Assembly: GCA_023391695.1 (NCBI GenBank)
Contig: JAEWAK010000017.1
Coordinates: 72,241-136,240 of the forward strand
Direction: 5' to 3'
DNA length: 64,000 nucleotides
Source of the DNA: Bacillota bacterium
GTDB taxonomy: Bacteria > Bacillota > Clostridia > Lachnospirales > Lachnospiraceae
The translations under genes were made by a program, and so were the position numbers. The notes under the pieces are model-generated. The model made no database searches. It was not told the origin of the DNA and saw nothing but the letters and a program-made list of their open reading frames with translations. This document shows, one piece after another, positions 43,617-52,693 of this stretch (position 1 is the stretch's first letter; every line of letters begins with the position of its first letter).

Positions 43617-44145
43617 ATGGGCATAACCTTTCGTTATAAGTTTATCGTAATTCTATTTTATGTTACTCTGCGTAAATTGCTACCATTATTTATTTCTTAT
43701 TTTTATGGGACCGTACGTGCCCGGTAAGTGGGGAAAATTAAGCAGATCCGGCATTTATTAATGGATTTTTTTCAGATAAAAGCGAAGTAAAGAAGGCAGC
43801 TTTAATTAAATCAACTTTTTTATTTTGCTGCATATATTATAATTGTGTAACTATACTTACGGGTATCATCGGAATTCAGAGCAAAAAAAATTAAAAACGG
43901 CAGTCTGGCTTAAGAAGAAATTAGTTCTGGGAATAATGTCGGTATTATTTGATATCAATTCCTGCAGCAAGGAATAATTATAAAAGGGGGTATTCAGTGG
44001 AACAAAAAGATCTTCAGGGTCAACTCAATTTTTATAAATACCTCGGCCTGCCTGACCAGTTAAATTAAACTTGAAATAAAGTTTCCGGTACGTTAAAGGT
44101 ACTTGTTTTATTTGTATTCAAAAAAATAATATTACGAGGTGAAGA
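43617..44145. other. Divergent intergenic region with a possible 23-residue ORF
   Basis: 529 nt separating the minus-strand glycosylation cluster from the plus-strand DUF3796 gene, so promoters in both directions are expected. The only coding-like piece is GTG at 43997 to TAA at 44068 (MEQKDLQGQLNFYKYLGLPD...), with AAGGGGG upstream; I give it low weight. No palindromic operator stood out. Confidence 0.4.
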
Positions 44146-45462
44146 TTGGTGAAAATAAATAAAATCAGTATAGACAAAGCAGCAAATTATCCTAGGTCCT
44201 TCTATAATAAAGTGAGAGAAGAACAAAAATTATATAAGGAAAAGACTGATAAAAATACAAAGGGAGGAAATAATTGCCTGGTTGAAGAAGTAGACTGTGA
44301 GAAGTCACTTATCACTCTGGCATATTCGGAACTCAAGTATAAACTGCCCGGTAAACCTGTCAGGAAAAAAATAAAAGCCGAGGATAAGCCCCGTACGAAA
44401 AATATTCAGGAAAACAGAAACCCTGAAAATATAAGTACGGAAAAAAAATCCTTGAGGTATAAAATAAATCTTTTGGAAGATGAATTATGTGTGATTGAAG
44501 AAGTGGACTGTAAGTTGTCCCTGATCAGTCTTGGATATGAGGATACTGATACGGAAACTGAGGTTGATATAGTTTTGGAAGCGGAAGAAAATACGGCAGC
44601 ACAACAGGAAGAAGAGACGGAAGAGGTGCTTGATGAAGTTATAACCCAAATGGCAGAGGAAGAGCAGACCGGAGATAACTCAGAATATAACACAGAAGAT
44701 GAATTAGAAGATAACTCAGAGGATGTTAATTTATTAGAATTTGATATTACCCGCTTTTCCAGCCGGGAAATTATTGGAACTGTTTTGGATTACACGGAGG
44801 ACAAAGAGGATGTGGAGGAGATAACAGAAGAGGAACCGGAGGAAATCAGGGAAGAGTTTTATGTTTTTCAGGATAGCCTTAGGGCGAGCGATATAAATTT
44901 TGAGGCGGATACTGTTTTAAATGAAGATTTCATATTAAATGATGAGTATAGAGATGATGACAAGTTTATAAGCGGCAGCAGGGAAGATGGCTGCTTAAAG
45001 GGCGTATTGGCAGGAAAAAAAGAATTAAAGACAAGATTCAAAGAAATTCTTCTGCGAGAAGGGAAATTTTATTTAAGTAAGGAGAACTTTAAAAATTTAT
45101 TACATTTTGGAGCAATACATACAAAAAACGAATTAGGATATGTAAGCCTGCTTGCATTATTAGGATTTATGGGAATTTTTACGGATAACAGGGCATGCCT
45201 GGGATTTTGGGCATTTCTTTACTATGTCCGGTATTTCTTTGTACTGCCGGATGAATCTTTCCGGGCTGATATTATAAAATCTGCCGTTCCCGCATTTTTT
45301 ATAAATATTGGGATCTCAATACTCACAATTATACTGAAAGTGGTGTTTCAGAATACCGTGCTGCTGATTTTTGGAATGGGTGCCGCTATGGTCATATCCA
45401 TCCTTGTCTTTACAGTCAGTCTGGCCGTATTCCAGATGGGGAAAAAAACGAATGTGGTATAA
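44146..45462 (+). CDS. Acidic protein with duplicated Cys motif and C-terminal DUF3796 membrane domain
   Basis: 438 residues (TTG 44146, or GTG 44149, after GAGGTGA). Residues 44-61 and 115-132 are an internal repeat, C-x2-EEVDC-x2-SLI-x-L, each with two cysteines. Residues ~135-300 are strongly acidic, with runs of E/D and T/S. From ~310, the C-terminus is a DUF3796-type membrane domain (NELGYVSLLALLGFMGIFTD, FWAFLYYVRYFFVLPDESF) with four helices. Free-standing DUF3796 proteins are small membrane proteins next to regulators; fusion to an acidic stalk is unusual. Function unknown. The stop codon lies inside the first 93-bp repeat unit. Confidence 0.7.
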   Translation: MVKINKISIDKAANYPRSFYNKVREEQKLYKEKTDKNTKGGNNCLVEEVDCEKSLITLAYSELKYKLPGKPVRKKIKAEDKPRTKNIQENRNPENISTEKKSLRYKINLLEDELCVIEEVDCKLSLISLGYEDTDTETEVDIVLEAEENTAAQQEEETEEVLDEVITQMAEEEQTGDNSEYNTEDELEDNSEDVNLLEFDITRFSSREIIGTVLDYTEDKEDVEEITEEEPEEIREEFYVFQDSLRASDINFEADTVLNEDFILNDEYRDDDKFISGSREDGCLKGVLAGKKELKTRFKEILLREGKFYLSKENFKNLLHFGAIHTKNELGYVSLLALLGFMGIFTDNRACLGFWAFLYYVRYFFVLPDESFRADIIKSAVPAFFINIGISILTIILKVVFQNTVLLIFGMGAAMVISILVFTVSLAVFQMGKKTNVV

Positions 45463-45646
45463 TGTCGACAGACATTATACCAGCGCCGAACAAAGTGAGT
45501 GCGCATCAACGGTACGAAGTACCGCATGCCATGGGAGCTTGCGGACATGGCATAATGTCGACAGACATTATACCAGCGCCGAACAAAGTGAGTGCGCATT
45601 AACGGTACGAAGTACCGCATGCCATGGGAGCTTGCGGACATGGCAT
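45455..45646 (+). repeat. Two tandem 93-bp hairpin-rich repeat units
   Basis: Units at 45455-45547 and 45548-45640, then the first bases of a third. They differ at two positions. Each unit has a 12-bp hairpin (TGGTATAATGTC-GACA-GACATTATACCA), GCGC...GCGC, CGGTAC-GAA-GTACCG and ATGCCATG...CATGGCAT, the last spanning the unit junction. The near-identity means recent duplication. The first hairpin includes the stop codon of the preceding gene; it may also end transcription. Confidence 0.85.
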
Positions 45647-45746
45647 TTAAGAACAGGGGCTGATTCATACCGGCCTGATTACTCTTTTATAAGGATCCAA
45701 TAATCCGGTTGACAGAGAATCATGGCCGCTTTGTATCAGTCTTTTT

Positions 45747-46541
45747 TTAGTTTGGAACGGCCCCCTTTTCTAAATACAGGATTGCATTTTTAATACCGTC
45801 TTCCAGGATTGGGGTTGTAACGTAATCTGCGATTTCTTTTAGCTTTCCTACTGCATTCCCCATGGCTATGCCTACAGAGGCAGATTGAATTAATTCATAA
45901 TCATTCATGCTGTCACCGATGGCAGCTACATCCCTATAGGTCTGGTTCCAGTAATCCAGTAAAATTTCCATGCCGGAGGCTTTTGAGATATGCCGGGGGA
46001 TTACGTCTGCGCCTCCGATTTTCTCGGACATGATAGGTGCCCTTAAAGTTTTAAAGTTCTCTTCTATAAGAGCTGCGGCTTCCACCGTATCGTCCAAAAA
46101 AAGAGAATAAACTTTCTTCCCGAACAATTCCCGGGCGTCATGAACGGTAACAAAATTATTTCTTCCTTTAAAGAACCAGCGTTCTTTTAATTTCTGTGGA
46201 TTTGTATTGTAAAAACTGCCTTCATGGAGGGCTCCCAGGCAAAAGCCATGTTCCTTGGCAAACAGGATTACTTCCCGAAGTAATTTATCCTCTAAGAAGG
46301 ATTCCTGTAAAATCTGTCCGTCTACTTCAACAACGGAACCATTGGCATGTACAATGGCATCGGGCCTTATTAAATCCTTTGTGGGCAGGTTCCTTGCATC
46401 ATTGAAATACCGGCCGGAAGCCAGGACAATTTTATATTTCTCCCTGATTTGATGAAGGGCTTTCAGGGCGCTCTCCGGAATTTCATTTGTTTCGTGGTCA
46501 AAAAGTGTCATATCATAATCCAGGCATAATATTTTGTTCAT
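45747..46541 (-). CDS. HAD-superfamily Cof-type sugar phosphatase
   Basis: 264 residues from the ATG at 46541, preceded by AAAGGAG. Motif I is CLDYDMTLFD (DxD, nucleophile plus acid), motif II LASGRYFND, motif IV GDSMNDYELI, with a C2 cap insert between. The Cof-type group dephosphorylates sugar phosphates and cofactor intermediates; the substrate is unknown. Its location beside rhaD is suggestive only. Confidence 0.9.
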   Translation of the reverse strand: MNKILCLDYDMTLFDHETNEIPESALKALHQIREKYKIVLASGRYFNDARNLPTKDLIRPDAIVHANGSVVEVDGQILQESFLEDKLLREVILFAKEHGFCLGALHEGSFYNTNPQKLKERWFFKGRNNFVTVHDARELFGKKVYSLFLDDTVEAAALIEENFKTLRAPIMSEKIGGADVIPRHISKASGMEILLDYWNQTYRDVAAIGDSMNDYELIQSASVGIAMGNAVGKLKEIADYVTTPILEDGIKNAILYLEKGAVPN

Positions 46542-46922
46542 TTTGATACTCCTTTCCACAAGTACTTACCAGGTTATTTTAAATCAGTGACATGATATGG
46601 ATCGGTGCGGTAAAATACCCTTCTTACAGTAAAGCACAAATAAACCGGCATAGCAATAGATTTTTTGCAAGAAAAAACACACAGGCTGTTTGATTGATTT
46701 GGCAAATATGTTCACCACAACCTTATGGGAACTTAATATAAAATAATTTGCAAATGAAGATGTTAACTATTTGAGGAAATAAGTGTACAATAAAGTTGTA
46801 AGAAGGTAATACGTAACAGGACAGTTAATATTTCATACCGGCAAAGGATTATGAATAAAATGGAATTTATCTGCAAGTGTTGATTAACGATACAATAACA
46901 TACCTGAAAGGAGGAACTTTTT
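46542..46922. other. Divergent promoter region between the HAD gene and rhaD
   Basis: 381 nt, AT-rich. A TACAAT at 46786-46791 may be the -10 box for rhaD; no clear -35. No hairpin, operator or ORF that I can support. Confidence 0.5.
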
Positions 46923-47750
46923 ATGAAAGTTCTGGATACGGAATTTGTAAAAGGCTTTATCAAAATGGCTAATGACGGGTTTATGCAGGGATGGCATGAG
47001 CGCAACGGCGGTAATCTTTCCTACCGGCTGAAACCGGAAGAAGTGGAGAGTATAAGGCCAAGACTGAATGTATATATGGAATGGTGCCCGATCGGTACGA
47101 AGGTTCCGGGACTGGCGGGAGAATTTTTCCTGGTGACCGGCAGCGGCAAATACTTCCGTAACATTATTGTGGATCCGGAGGCATGTATCGCCATTATCGA
47201 ACTGGATGACAAGGGCGAAAATTACAGGATCAGCTGGGGGCTGGTGGACGGCGGACGGCCCACAAGTGAGCTGGCGACCCATTTAATGAACCATGAAGTA
47301 AAGAAAAACGTAACAAACGGCAGCCACAGGGTGATCTATCATGCCCATACGACCAACATCATTGCGCTTACCTTTGTCCTGCCCTTATCCGATGAGGTTT
47401 TTACCAGGGAACTCTGGGAGATGGCAACGGAATGTCCGGTCGTATTTCCGGACGGAGTCGGTGTTGTTCCCTGGATGGTACCGGGCGGAAGGGATATTGC
47501 AGTTGCAACCAGTGAACTGATGAAAAAATATGACGTAGCAATCTGGGCACATCACGGTATGTTCTGTTCCGGAATTGATTTTGACTTGACCTTCGGACTG
47601 ATGCATACCGTTGAAAAATCAGCGGAAATCCTGGTAAAAACCCTGTCCATGTCACCCCATAAATTACAGACCATACAGCCCCAGAATTTCCGGGACCTGG
47701 CATCGGATTTTAAGTTAACCCTGCCGGAACGGTTTTTATTTGAAAAGTAA
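46923..47750 (+). CDS. rhaD: L-rhamnulose-1-phosphate aldolase
   Basis: 275 residues, the same size as E. coli RhaD. Class II aldolase: HERNGGNLSYRL at the phosphate site, the zinc pair in IYHAHTTN and AIWAHHGMF, and the PTSELATHLMNHE helix. It splits rhamnulose-1-P into dihydroxyacetone phosphate and lactaldehyde. rhaA and rhaB are not nearby, but a GH106-like rhamnosidase gene lies 12 kb downstream. GAAAGGAGG lies before the ATG. Confidence 0.95.
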   Translation: MKVLDTEFVKGFIKMANDGFMQGWHERNGGNLSYRLKPEEVESIRPRLNVYMEWCPIGTKVPGLAGEFFLVTGSGKYFRNIIVDPEACIAIIELDDKGENYRISWGLVDGGRPTSELATHLMNHEVKKNVTNGSHRVIYHAHTTNIIALTFVLPLSDEVFTRELWEMATECPVVFPDGVGVVPWMVPGGRDIAVATSELMKKYDVAIWAHHGMFCSGIDFDLTFGLMHTVEKSAEILVKTLSMSPHKLQTIQPQNFRDLASDFKLTLPERFLFEK

Positions 47751-47773
47751 CTTTAAAGTCCTTGAATAAGGAG

Positions 47774-47814
47774 AAAAGCCCCTCACTTAATGCATAAATA
47801 AGTGAGGGGCTTTT
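47774..47814 (+). terminator. Strong bidirectional terminator after rhaD
   Basis: Perfect 16-bp stem AAAAGCCCCTCACTTA / TAAGTGAGGGGCTTTT with TTTT ends on both strands. Confidence 0.95.
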
Positions 47815-47857
47815 GTCTGCTTTTTTCATATAATAGGAATTACGTCTAATGCACAAA

Positions 47858-47943
47858 AAGCCCGGCCGGCAAGAGGCACCTTCACGCGTTATGAAAGTGC
47901 CGACTTGTCGGCCGCGCTCGGCGCAAGCATATATCTTTGGCAT
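47858..47943. repeat. Hairpin cluster after rhaD
   Basis: Successive inverted repeats CCGGCCGG, GGCACCTTCA-cgcgtta-TGAAAGTGCC, GCCGAC-TT-GTCGGC and GCGC-TCG-GCGC, then CGCAAGC-ATATAT-CTTTGGCA. The last resembles the CCAAGC...GCTTGCGC hairpin at 3615-3636 read in reverse. GC-rich compared with its surroundings. Function unknown. Confidence 0.5.
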
Positions 47944-48066
47944 AAGTTTTGTTTAATAAAATAATAAGGAATGGAAAAAAAACACAGCAAATGATATAAT
48001 ATAAATGGAATTAAATGTAAAAAAACAAAGGATAAATGTAGCAAAAAGGTTATCAGGAGGAGGGCC

Positions 48067-49677
48067 ATGATAAAAATATTTTTGGTAGAGGATGAAGTCG
48101 TTGTAAGGGAAGGAATTAAAAATAATATTAATTGGCTGGAGAACGGTTTTTTGTTCTGCGGGGAAGCCAGTGACGGAGAACTGGCTTATCCCATGATACA
48201 AAAGACGAAACCGGATATCGTGATAACGGATATCCGTATGCCTTTTATGGACGGACTGGAACTCAGCCGCCTTATAAAAAAAGAAATGCCCGGGGTAAAA
48301 ATTATTATCTTAAGCGGTTACGGAGAATTTGACTATGCCAAGGAAGCAATAGGCATCGGCATTACGGAATACCTGTTAAAACCCATTAACGGAGCCAGCC
48401 TGCTGGCCAGCGTAAAGAAGATAGGCGGGATTATTACAAAAGAGCAGGAAGAAAAGGCCAATTATGAGAAGTTTTTAAAGGATATGAAAGAAAATGAAAT
48501 AGAAGAGAAAAGGCGTTTGTTTCATAATATGGTCAGTAATTCAGATTCCCTGGCGTCCATACTGGAAAAAGGTCGGGAACTCAATCTGGAATTAAGTTCC
48601 CCGGCTTATAACATTATATTATTTCAGATCGGAGCTTTAAGGGAAGGAAAAAAAGAAGGGGAACCTTTCACTTCAATCTGGAAGGCTTTGGACTCTTTGC
48701 TGGAGGAAAGAAAAGATGCCATATTATTTGACTGTTCCATCGACGGGAAGGCTTTGTTATTAAAAGGAAACAGCCTGGAAGAAATACATAGTATCCAGGA
48801 CTATTATGTTAAAAATATAAAGGTACTTCCCGAGAGATATAAAAAGGTTTCTTATTTCGGCGGGATCGGGATGCCGGTTAACCGGCTGGGGGAACTCTCC
48901 CTTTCCTACCATGAAGCCAGCCGTGCTTTTGCATACCGGTATATCTGGGATATTAACGAAATACTGGATTACGAGGCAATACCGGAGAGAGCGGGAGGGG
49001 GTCCCGGAATCGAATTTAATGTGGATAAGATAGGACAGCTGGATAAAAGAAAGGTGGAAGGATTTTTAAAAAGCGGGGAAATAGAAGAAGTATCCTTTTT
49101 TGTGGAGGAATATTTAAAAAGTATCGGTGATGAAAGCAGAATTTCCATTTTGTTCCGCCAGTACCTGATCATTGATATGTATTTTATTGTTACGGGTTTT
49201 TTGGAGGAGTTAGGGTATGGTCCGGAGGTGATCGAAAAACCTTTTAAGGACAGTACGGGAACGGGCAGGCAGGTATCTTCCCTTTTGTCAACCGGGGATT
49301 ATATAGGAAGTATCGTTTTTAAAGCCATGGGCCTCAGGGATGAAGTGGCCGCCAGACATTATAACGGGATTATTAACCGGGCAAAAGATTATATAGAAGA
49401 GCATTTTACGGAAGAAGATATTTCCTTGAACCAGGTGGCCGCCAGCGTATATTTAAGCCCCAGTCATTTCAGTACGGTATTCAGCCAGAAAACAGGGCAT
49501 ACCTTTATAAAATACCTGACGGACATGCGTATGAATAAAGCCAGGGAACTTTTAAAATGTACGGACCGGAAGACTTCTGAAATCGGTAACCTGGTGGGAT
49601 ATAAGGATCCCCATTACTTTTCTTATCTGTTTAAGAAAACCCAAAACTGTACACCAAAGCAGTACCGGTTATCCTAA
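48067..49677 (+). CDS. yesN: AraC-type response regulator (YesN-like)
   Basis: 536 residues. A receiver domain (1-~120) has the phosphorylated Asp in VITDIRMPFMDG and the switch Lys in EYLLKPI. A middle region (130-410) of the type seen in YesN carries no recognised motif. The C-terminal AraC HTH has two helices (ISLNQVAASVYLSPSHFS and GNLVGYKDPHYFSYLFKK). GGAGGAGG precedes the ATG. Paired with the sensor gene 92 nt downstream; it probably controls the transporter operon that follows. A TATAAT at 47995-48000 suggests its promoter. Confidence 0.93.
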   Translation: MIKIFLVEDEVVVREGIKNNINWLENGFLFCGEASDGELAYPMIQKTKPDIVITDIRMPFMDGLELSRLIKKEMPGVKIIILSGYGEFDYAKEAIGIGITEYLLKPINGASLLASVKKIGGIITKEQEEKANYEKFLKDMKENEIEEKRRLFHNMVSNSDSLASILEKGRELNLELSSPAYNIILFQIGALREGKKEGEPFTSIWKALDSLLEERKDAILFDCSIDGKALLLKGNSLEEIHSIQDYYVKNIKVLPERYKKVSYFGGIGMPVNRLGELSLSYHEASRAFAYRYIWDINEILDYEAIPERAGGGPGIEFNVDKIGQLDKRKVEGFLKSGEIEEVSFFVEEYLKSIGDESRISILFRQYLIIDMYFIVTGFLEELGYGPEVIEKPFKDSTGTGRQVSSLLSTGDYIGSIVFKAMGLRDEVAARHYNGIINRAKDYIEEHFTEEDISLNQVAASVYLSPSHFSTVFSQKTGHTFIKYLTDMRMNKARELLKCTDRKTSEIGNLVGYKDPHYFSYLFKKTQNCTPKQYRLS

Positions 49678-49697
49678 AAGCCGGGAGATGAGATTAG

Positions 49698-49769
49698 TTG
49701 AAAAAACAAAAGCAGTTTTTTCAACGTCCTGATTTGTACGTGTGCCAAGGCGCACAGATGGGAGTTTAT
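49698..49769 (+). promoter_or_regulatory. Leader element copy 3 (upstream of yesM)
   Basis: Hairpin TTGAAAAAAC...GTTTTTTCAA, CGTCCTGATTTGTACGT, hairpin GTGTGC-CAAG-GCGCAC, where the T pairs with G, and AGATGGGAGTT just before the ATG at 49770. Compared with copies 1 and 2 the second stem is kept through a G-U pair. An in-frame TTG at 49698 would extend the protein by 24 residues. Confidence 0.75.
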
Positions 49770-51248
49770 ATGATAGGGTTTTGGAAACAGACTTTTGGAA
49801 ACCTGAAACTGAATGTTAAAATACGGTTGTATTTTGCAGGAATTATCGTCCAGTTCTGCCTGGTATTTTTCCTGCTGTTTGCCAATTTGATGAAATATAA
49901 CAGGGAGTACAACCAGATCGTACAGAGTGCCACAACGGCCAGCGGCTTCAGTATTGATTTTAAATGTGATTTCGACTATAAGATGTACCGTATCATTATA
50001 GGAAGTGAGGCTTTTGAAATGGCCAGGCCTTATGCGGATATTGAAGCCGCCCGGGAAGTTGCCAGAGACTTGCGGAATGCGGCGGGGACTTCCGGCAATA
50101 AAGACAGGGCGGAAGGGATCCATAAGTATTTAAATAACCTGAAGAAGCATGTTAACAAGATAGAGGAAAATTTAAAAGAATCCGGGCATTATGATGAAAA
50201 TATATTAATTCTGGACAATGATATACGGGTGCTTACCTCCTTGATCCAGGATACCGTTTTGGAGTATATCTATTATGATACCCTGGATATGGAGTCCGTC
50301 CGGGTCACCATGGAGGAACAGACCTTAAAAACTATGGAATTAAGTATTTTCATGCTTATCATCATGGTAGGGGGAGCCTTATTTTTTTCTGTCCTTATTT
50401 CAAACAGTATATCAAAACCGATCAAAGTATTGAGCGGCATTACCAATCAGGTGGCCAAAGGGGATTTATCCGTGCGTTCCCATATACAAAACGGGGCGGA
50501 GGTAAAAGTTTTAAGTGATTCCCTGAATATAATGATCGGAAAGCTGAGTGACCTGATTGAAACAGTTAAAATAGAGCAGGCAAACTTAAGGGAAGCAGAA
50601 CTTAAATTATTGCAGGCACAGATTAATCCTCATTTTTTATATAATACCCTGGATACGATTATATGGCTGGCAGAAGCGGATAAAAAAACAGAAGTCGTGG
50701 ATATGGTAGGAGCCTTATCCAATTATTTCAGGACCTCTTTAAGTAAAGGCAACGACAGGATCAGCTTAAAGGAAGAGGAATTACATGTGCGGAGTTATTT
50801 GCAGATACAGCAGTTTCGGTACAAAGATATTTTAGAGTATGAAATCCGGATACCGGAAGAACTGGGAAGCTGCCTGGTTCCCAAGATTACCTTGCAGCCC
50901 CTGGTGGAAAATGCCCTGTATCATGGGATCAAAAATAAAAGGGGAAAAGGGAAAATAATCATAACCGGATACAGGGAAGGAAACCAGGTAAAACTCTTTG
51001 TTCAGGACAATGGCATGGGTATGACGGAGGAAAGACTGGAGCAGGTGGTGGAAGGCTTTAAGGAAAAAGAGGAAAGGTTAAAGAAGGATTTTTATGGATT
51101 ATATAACGTGAATGAAAGGCTCCGGCTGCATTACGGCAGGGAGTACGGACTTAGGATCAGGAGCATTTATCAGGCCGGTACCGAAGTGGAGGTTTTATTA
51201 CCTTTTGATAAGCCGGTTCCCAGTTTGACAGATAAACCTAAGGCGTAA
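49770..51248 (+). CDS. yesM: Sensor histidine kinase (YesM-like)
   Basis: 492 residues. Two membrane helices (about residues 15-42 and 195-220) flank an extracytoplasmic sensor region. A HAMP domain follows (NSISKPIKVLSGITNQVAKGDLSV), then a His_kinase domain with the phosphoacceptor in QINPHFLYNTLD and ATPase N/G boxes (LQPLVENALYHG, QDNGMGM). It senses a sugar ligand or binding protein in this family and phosphorylates YesN. Start uses GGGAGTT of the leader element. Confidence 0.92.
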   Translation: MIGFWKQTFGNLKLNVKIRLYFAGIIVQFCLVFFLLFANLMKYNREYNQIVQSATTASGFSIDFKCDFDYKMYRIIIGSEAFEMARPYADIEAAREVARDLRNAAGTSGNKDRAEGIHKYLNNLKKHVNKIEENLKESGHYDENILILDNDIRVLTSLIQDTVLEYIYYDTLDMESVRVTMEEQTLKTMELSIFMLIIMVGGALFFSVLISNSISKPIKVLSGITNQVAKGDLSVRSHIQNGAEVKVLSDSLNIMIGKLSDLIETVKIEQANLREAELKLLQAQINPHFLYNTLDTIIWLAEADKKTEVVDMVGALSNYFRTSLSKGNDRISLKEEELHVRSYLQIQQFRYKDILEYEIRIPEELGSCLVPKITLQPLVENALYHGIKNKRGKGKIIITGYREGNQVKLFVQDNGMGMTEERLEQVVEGFKEKEERLKKDFYGLYNVNERLRLHYGREYGLRIRSIYQAGTEVEVLLPFDKPVPSLTDKPKA

Positions 51249-51475
51249 AAAAACAAACCTTTACCGTAAAAATATTAACTTTCCGGTTTTTCTTGCCCTT
51301 TAGCCGGGGATTAAAAATAAATTAACAAACCTATCTCAAAAGATAATGAATTGTCTTTTGGGGACAATTTTGCAAAAATAGGAATGTAACAAGCAGATTA
51401 AGGATGGACCGGAAGGCCATGCCCTGAGCAGGTATATGGATTTCGGGCATTCCTGATAAAGGAGGAGATAGTGTT

Positions 51476-52516
51476 ATGAAAAGGTTTAAAAAAGTTTTAG
51501 TCCTATTGTTAGCAGGTACGCTTGCATTGTCCCTGTGGGGCTGTGGTAAACCGGCAAAAGAAACGGGAGCGGATACGAATCAGGGAACCGCGGACACGGA
51601 TCAGGGGACGGCTGCCCCGGACGGGGATCTGATCGTTGTCGGATATGCCCAGGTTGGGGCTGAATCGGACTGGAGGACCGCTAATACGGTGTCATTTCAG
51701 TCTACTTTTGTAGAAGAAAACGGATACAAACTGATATTTGATGATGCCCAGCAAAAACAGGAGAACCAGATTAAGGCGATCCGTAACTTTATCCAGCAGG
51801 ATGTGGACTACATTGTCCTGGCCCCCGTAGTGGAAACCGGCTGGGAAACGGTTTTGGGTGAAGCCAAAGAAGCGGGGATTCCGGTTATTTTATCCGACCG
51901 TATGATTGATGTATCCGATGATACCCTGTACACCTGCTGGGTAGGAGGCAATTTTATAAAAGAAGGGGAAGATGCGGTAGCCTGGCTGGCAGATTATCTT
52001 GAGAAACAGGGAAGAGGAGATGAAGCGGTTAATATAGTTACCTTACAGGGGACCATAGGGTCATCCGCCCAGGTCGGCCGTACCGAAGGGGTTGAAGGAA
52101 AATTGGCAGAACATAAAAACTGGACCATGCTGGACAGACAGACCGGTGAATTTACACAATCCAAAGGACAGGAAGTTATGGAGTCCTTCTTAAAGTCCTA
52201 TGACGATATTGATGTGGTAATCGCTGAAAATGACAATATGGCTTTTGGTGCAATCGATGCCATAAAGGCCGCAGGCAAGGATCCCGGTAAAGATATTATC
52301 ATTATATCCTTTGATGCGGTAAAGGCAGCTTTTGAAGCCATGATAGCCGGTGATATGAATGTATCGGTGGAATGCAATCCTTTACATGGCCCCCGTGTTG
52401 CTGAAATCATCCAGAAATTAGAGGCCGGAGAAATTATGGAAAAGATACAGTATGTGGACGAAGGGGTATTCCCAGCTGATACCGCAGCTGATTTAATTGA
52501 CTCCCGTTTGTATTAA
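51476..52516 (+). CDS. ytfQ: YtfQ-like furanose ABC transporter, substrate-binding lipoprotein
   Basis: 346 residues with a lipoprotein signal (lipobox LWGC at 19-22). The mature part follows E. coli YtfQ: VVGYAQVGAESDWR, DDAQQKQENQIKAIRNFI, VLAPVVETGWETVL, TLQGTIGSSAQVGR and QTGEFTQSKGQEVMESF. YtfQ binds galactofuranose, so a furanose ligand is likely. GGAGGAGATAG precedes the ATG. A 229-nt gap with only weak inverted repeats (CAAAAGA...TCTTTTG) separates it from yesM. Confidence 0.9.
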   Translation: MKRFKKVLVLLLAGTLALSLWGCGKPAKETGADTNQGTADTDQGTAAPDGDLIVVGYAQVGAESDWRTANTVSFQSTFVEENGYKLIFDDAQQKQENQIKAIRNFIQQDVDYIVLAPVVETGWETVLGEAKEAGIPVILSDRMIDVSDDTLYTCWVGGNFIKEGEDAVAWLADYLEKQGRGDEAVNIVTLQGTIGSSAQVGRTEGVEGKLAEHKNWTMLDRQTGEFTQSKGQEVMESFLKSYDDIDVVIAENDNMAFGAIDAIKAAGKDPGKDIIIISFDAVKAAFEAMIAGDMNVSVECNPLHGPRVAEIIQKLEAGEIMEKIQYVDEGVFPADTAADLIDSRLY

Positions 52517-52521
52517 TTATA

Positions 52522-52670
52522 AGTGAGGGCTCTAGGGAGAGAATATAGTTTTATAATCTAGTGTGCCGACAACGCGGTAAATGGAAATTCGTGCAAGCAA
52601 TTGTATATCAACTTGTCGGTATACTAGACCCAGGATTAGTAAAATTATTATTTTACATCAGCCCCTCACT
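52522..52670 (+). ncRNA. Structured intergenic RNA between ytfQ and ytfR
   Basis: An inner 16-bp stem, 52557-52572 with 52613-52628 (TCTAGTGTGCCGACAA with TTGTCGGTATACTAGA; two G-U pairs), encloses a ~40-nt loop. An outer pairing of GTGAGGGCT (52523-52531) with AGCCCCTCAC (52660-52669) closes the whole region. It ends just before the GGAGG of ytfR. It may stabilise the upstream mRNA or adjust expression of the binding protein relative to the transporter. Confidence 0.6.
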
Positions 52671-52693
52671 GCCGTTAACAGGGAGGTATTTTA

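Noticed and set aside
52561..52620. 5' end of a group II intron (GTGTG start)
   Set aside because: The whole gap is 177 nt with no reverse-transcriptase gene or domain V; the GTGTG is part of a long stem.
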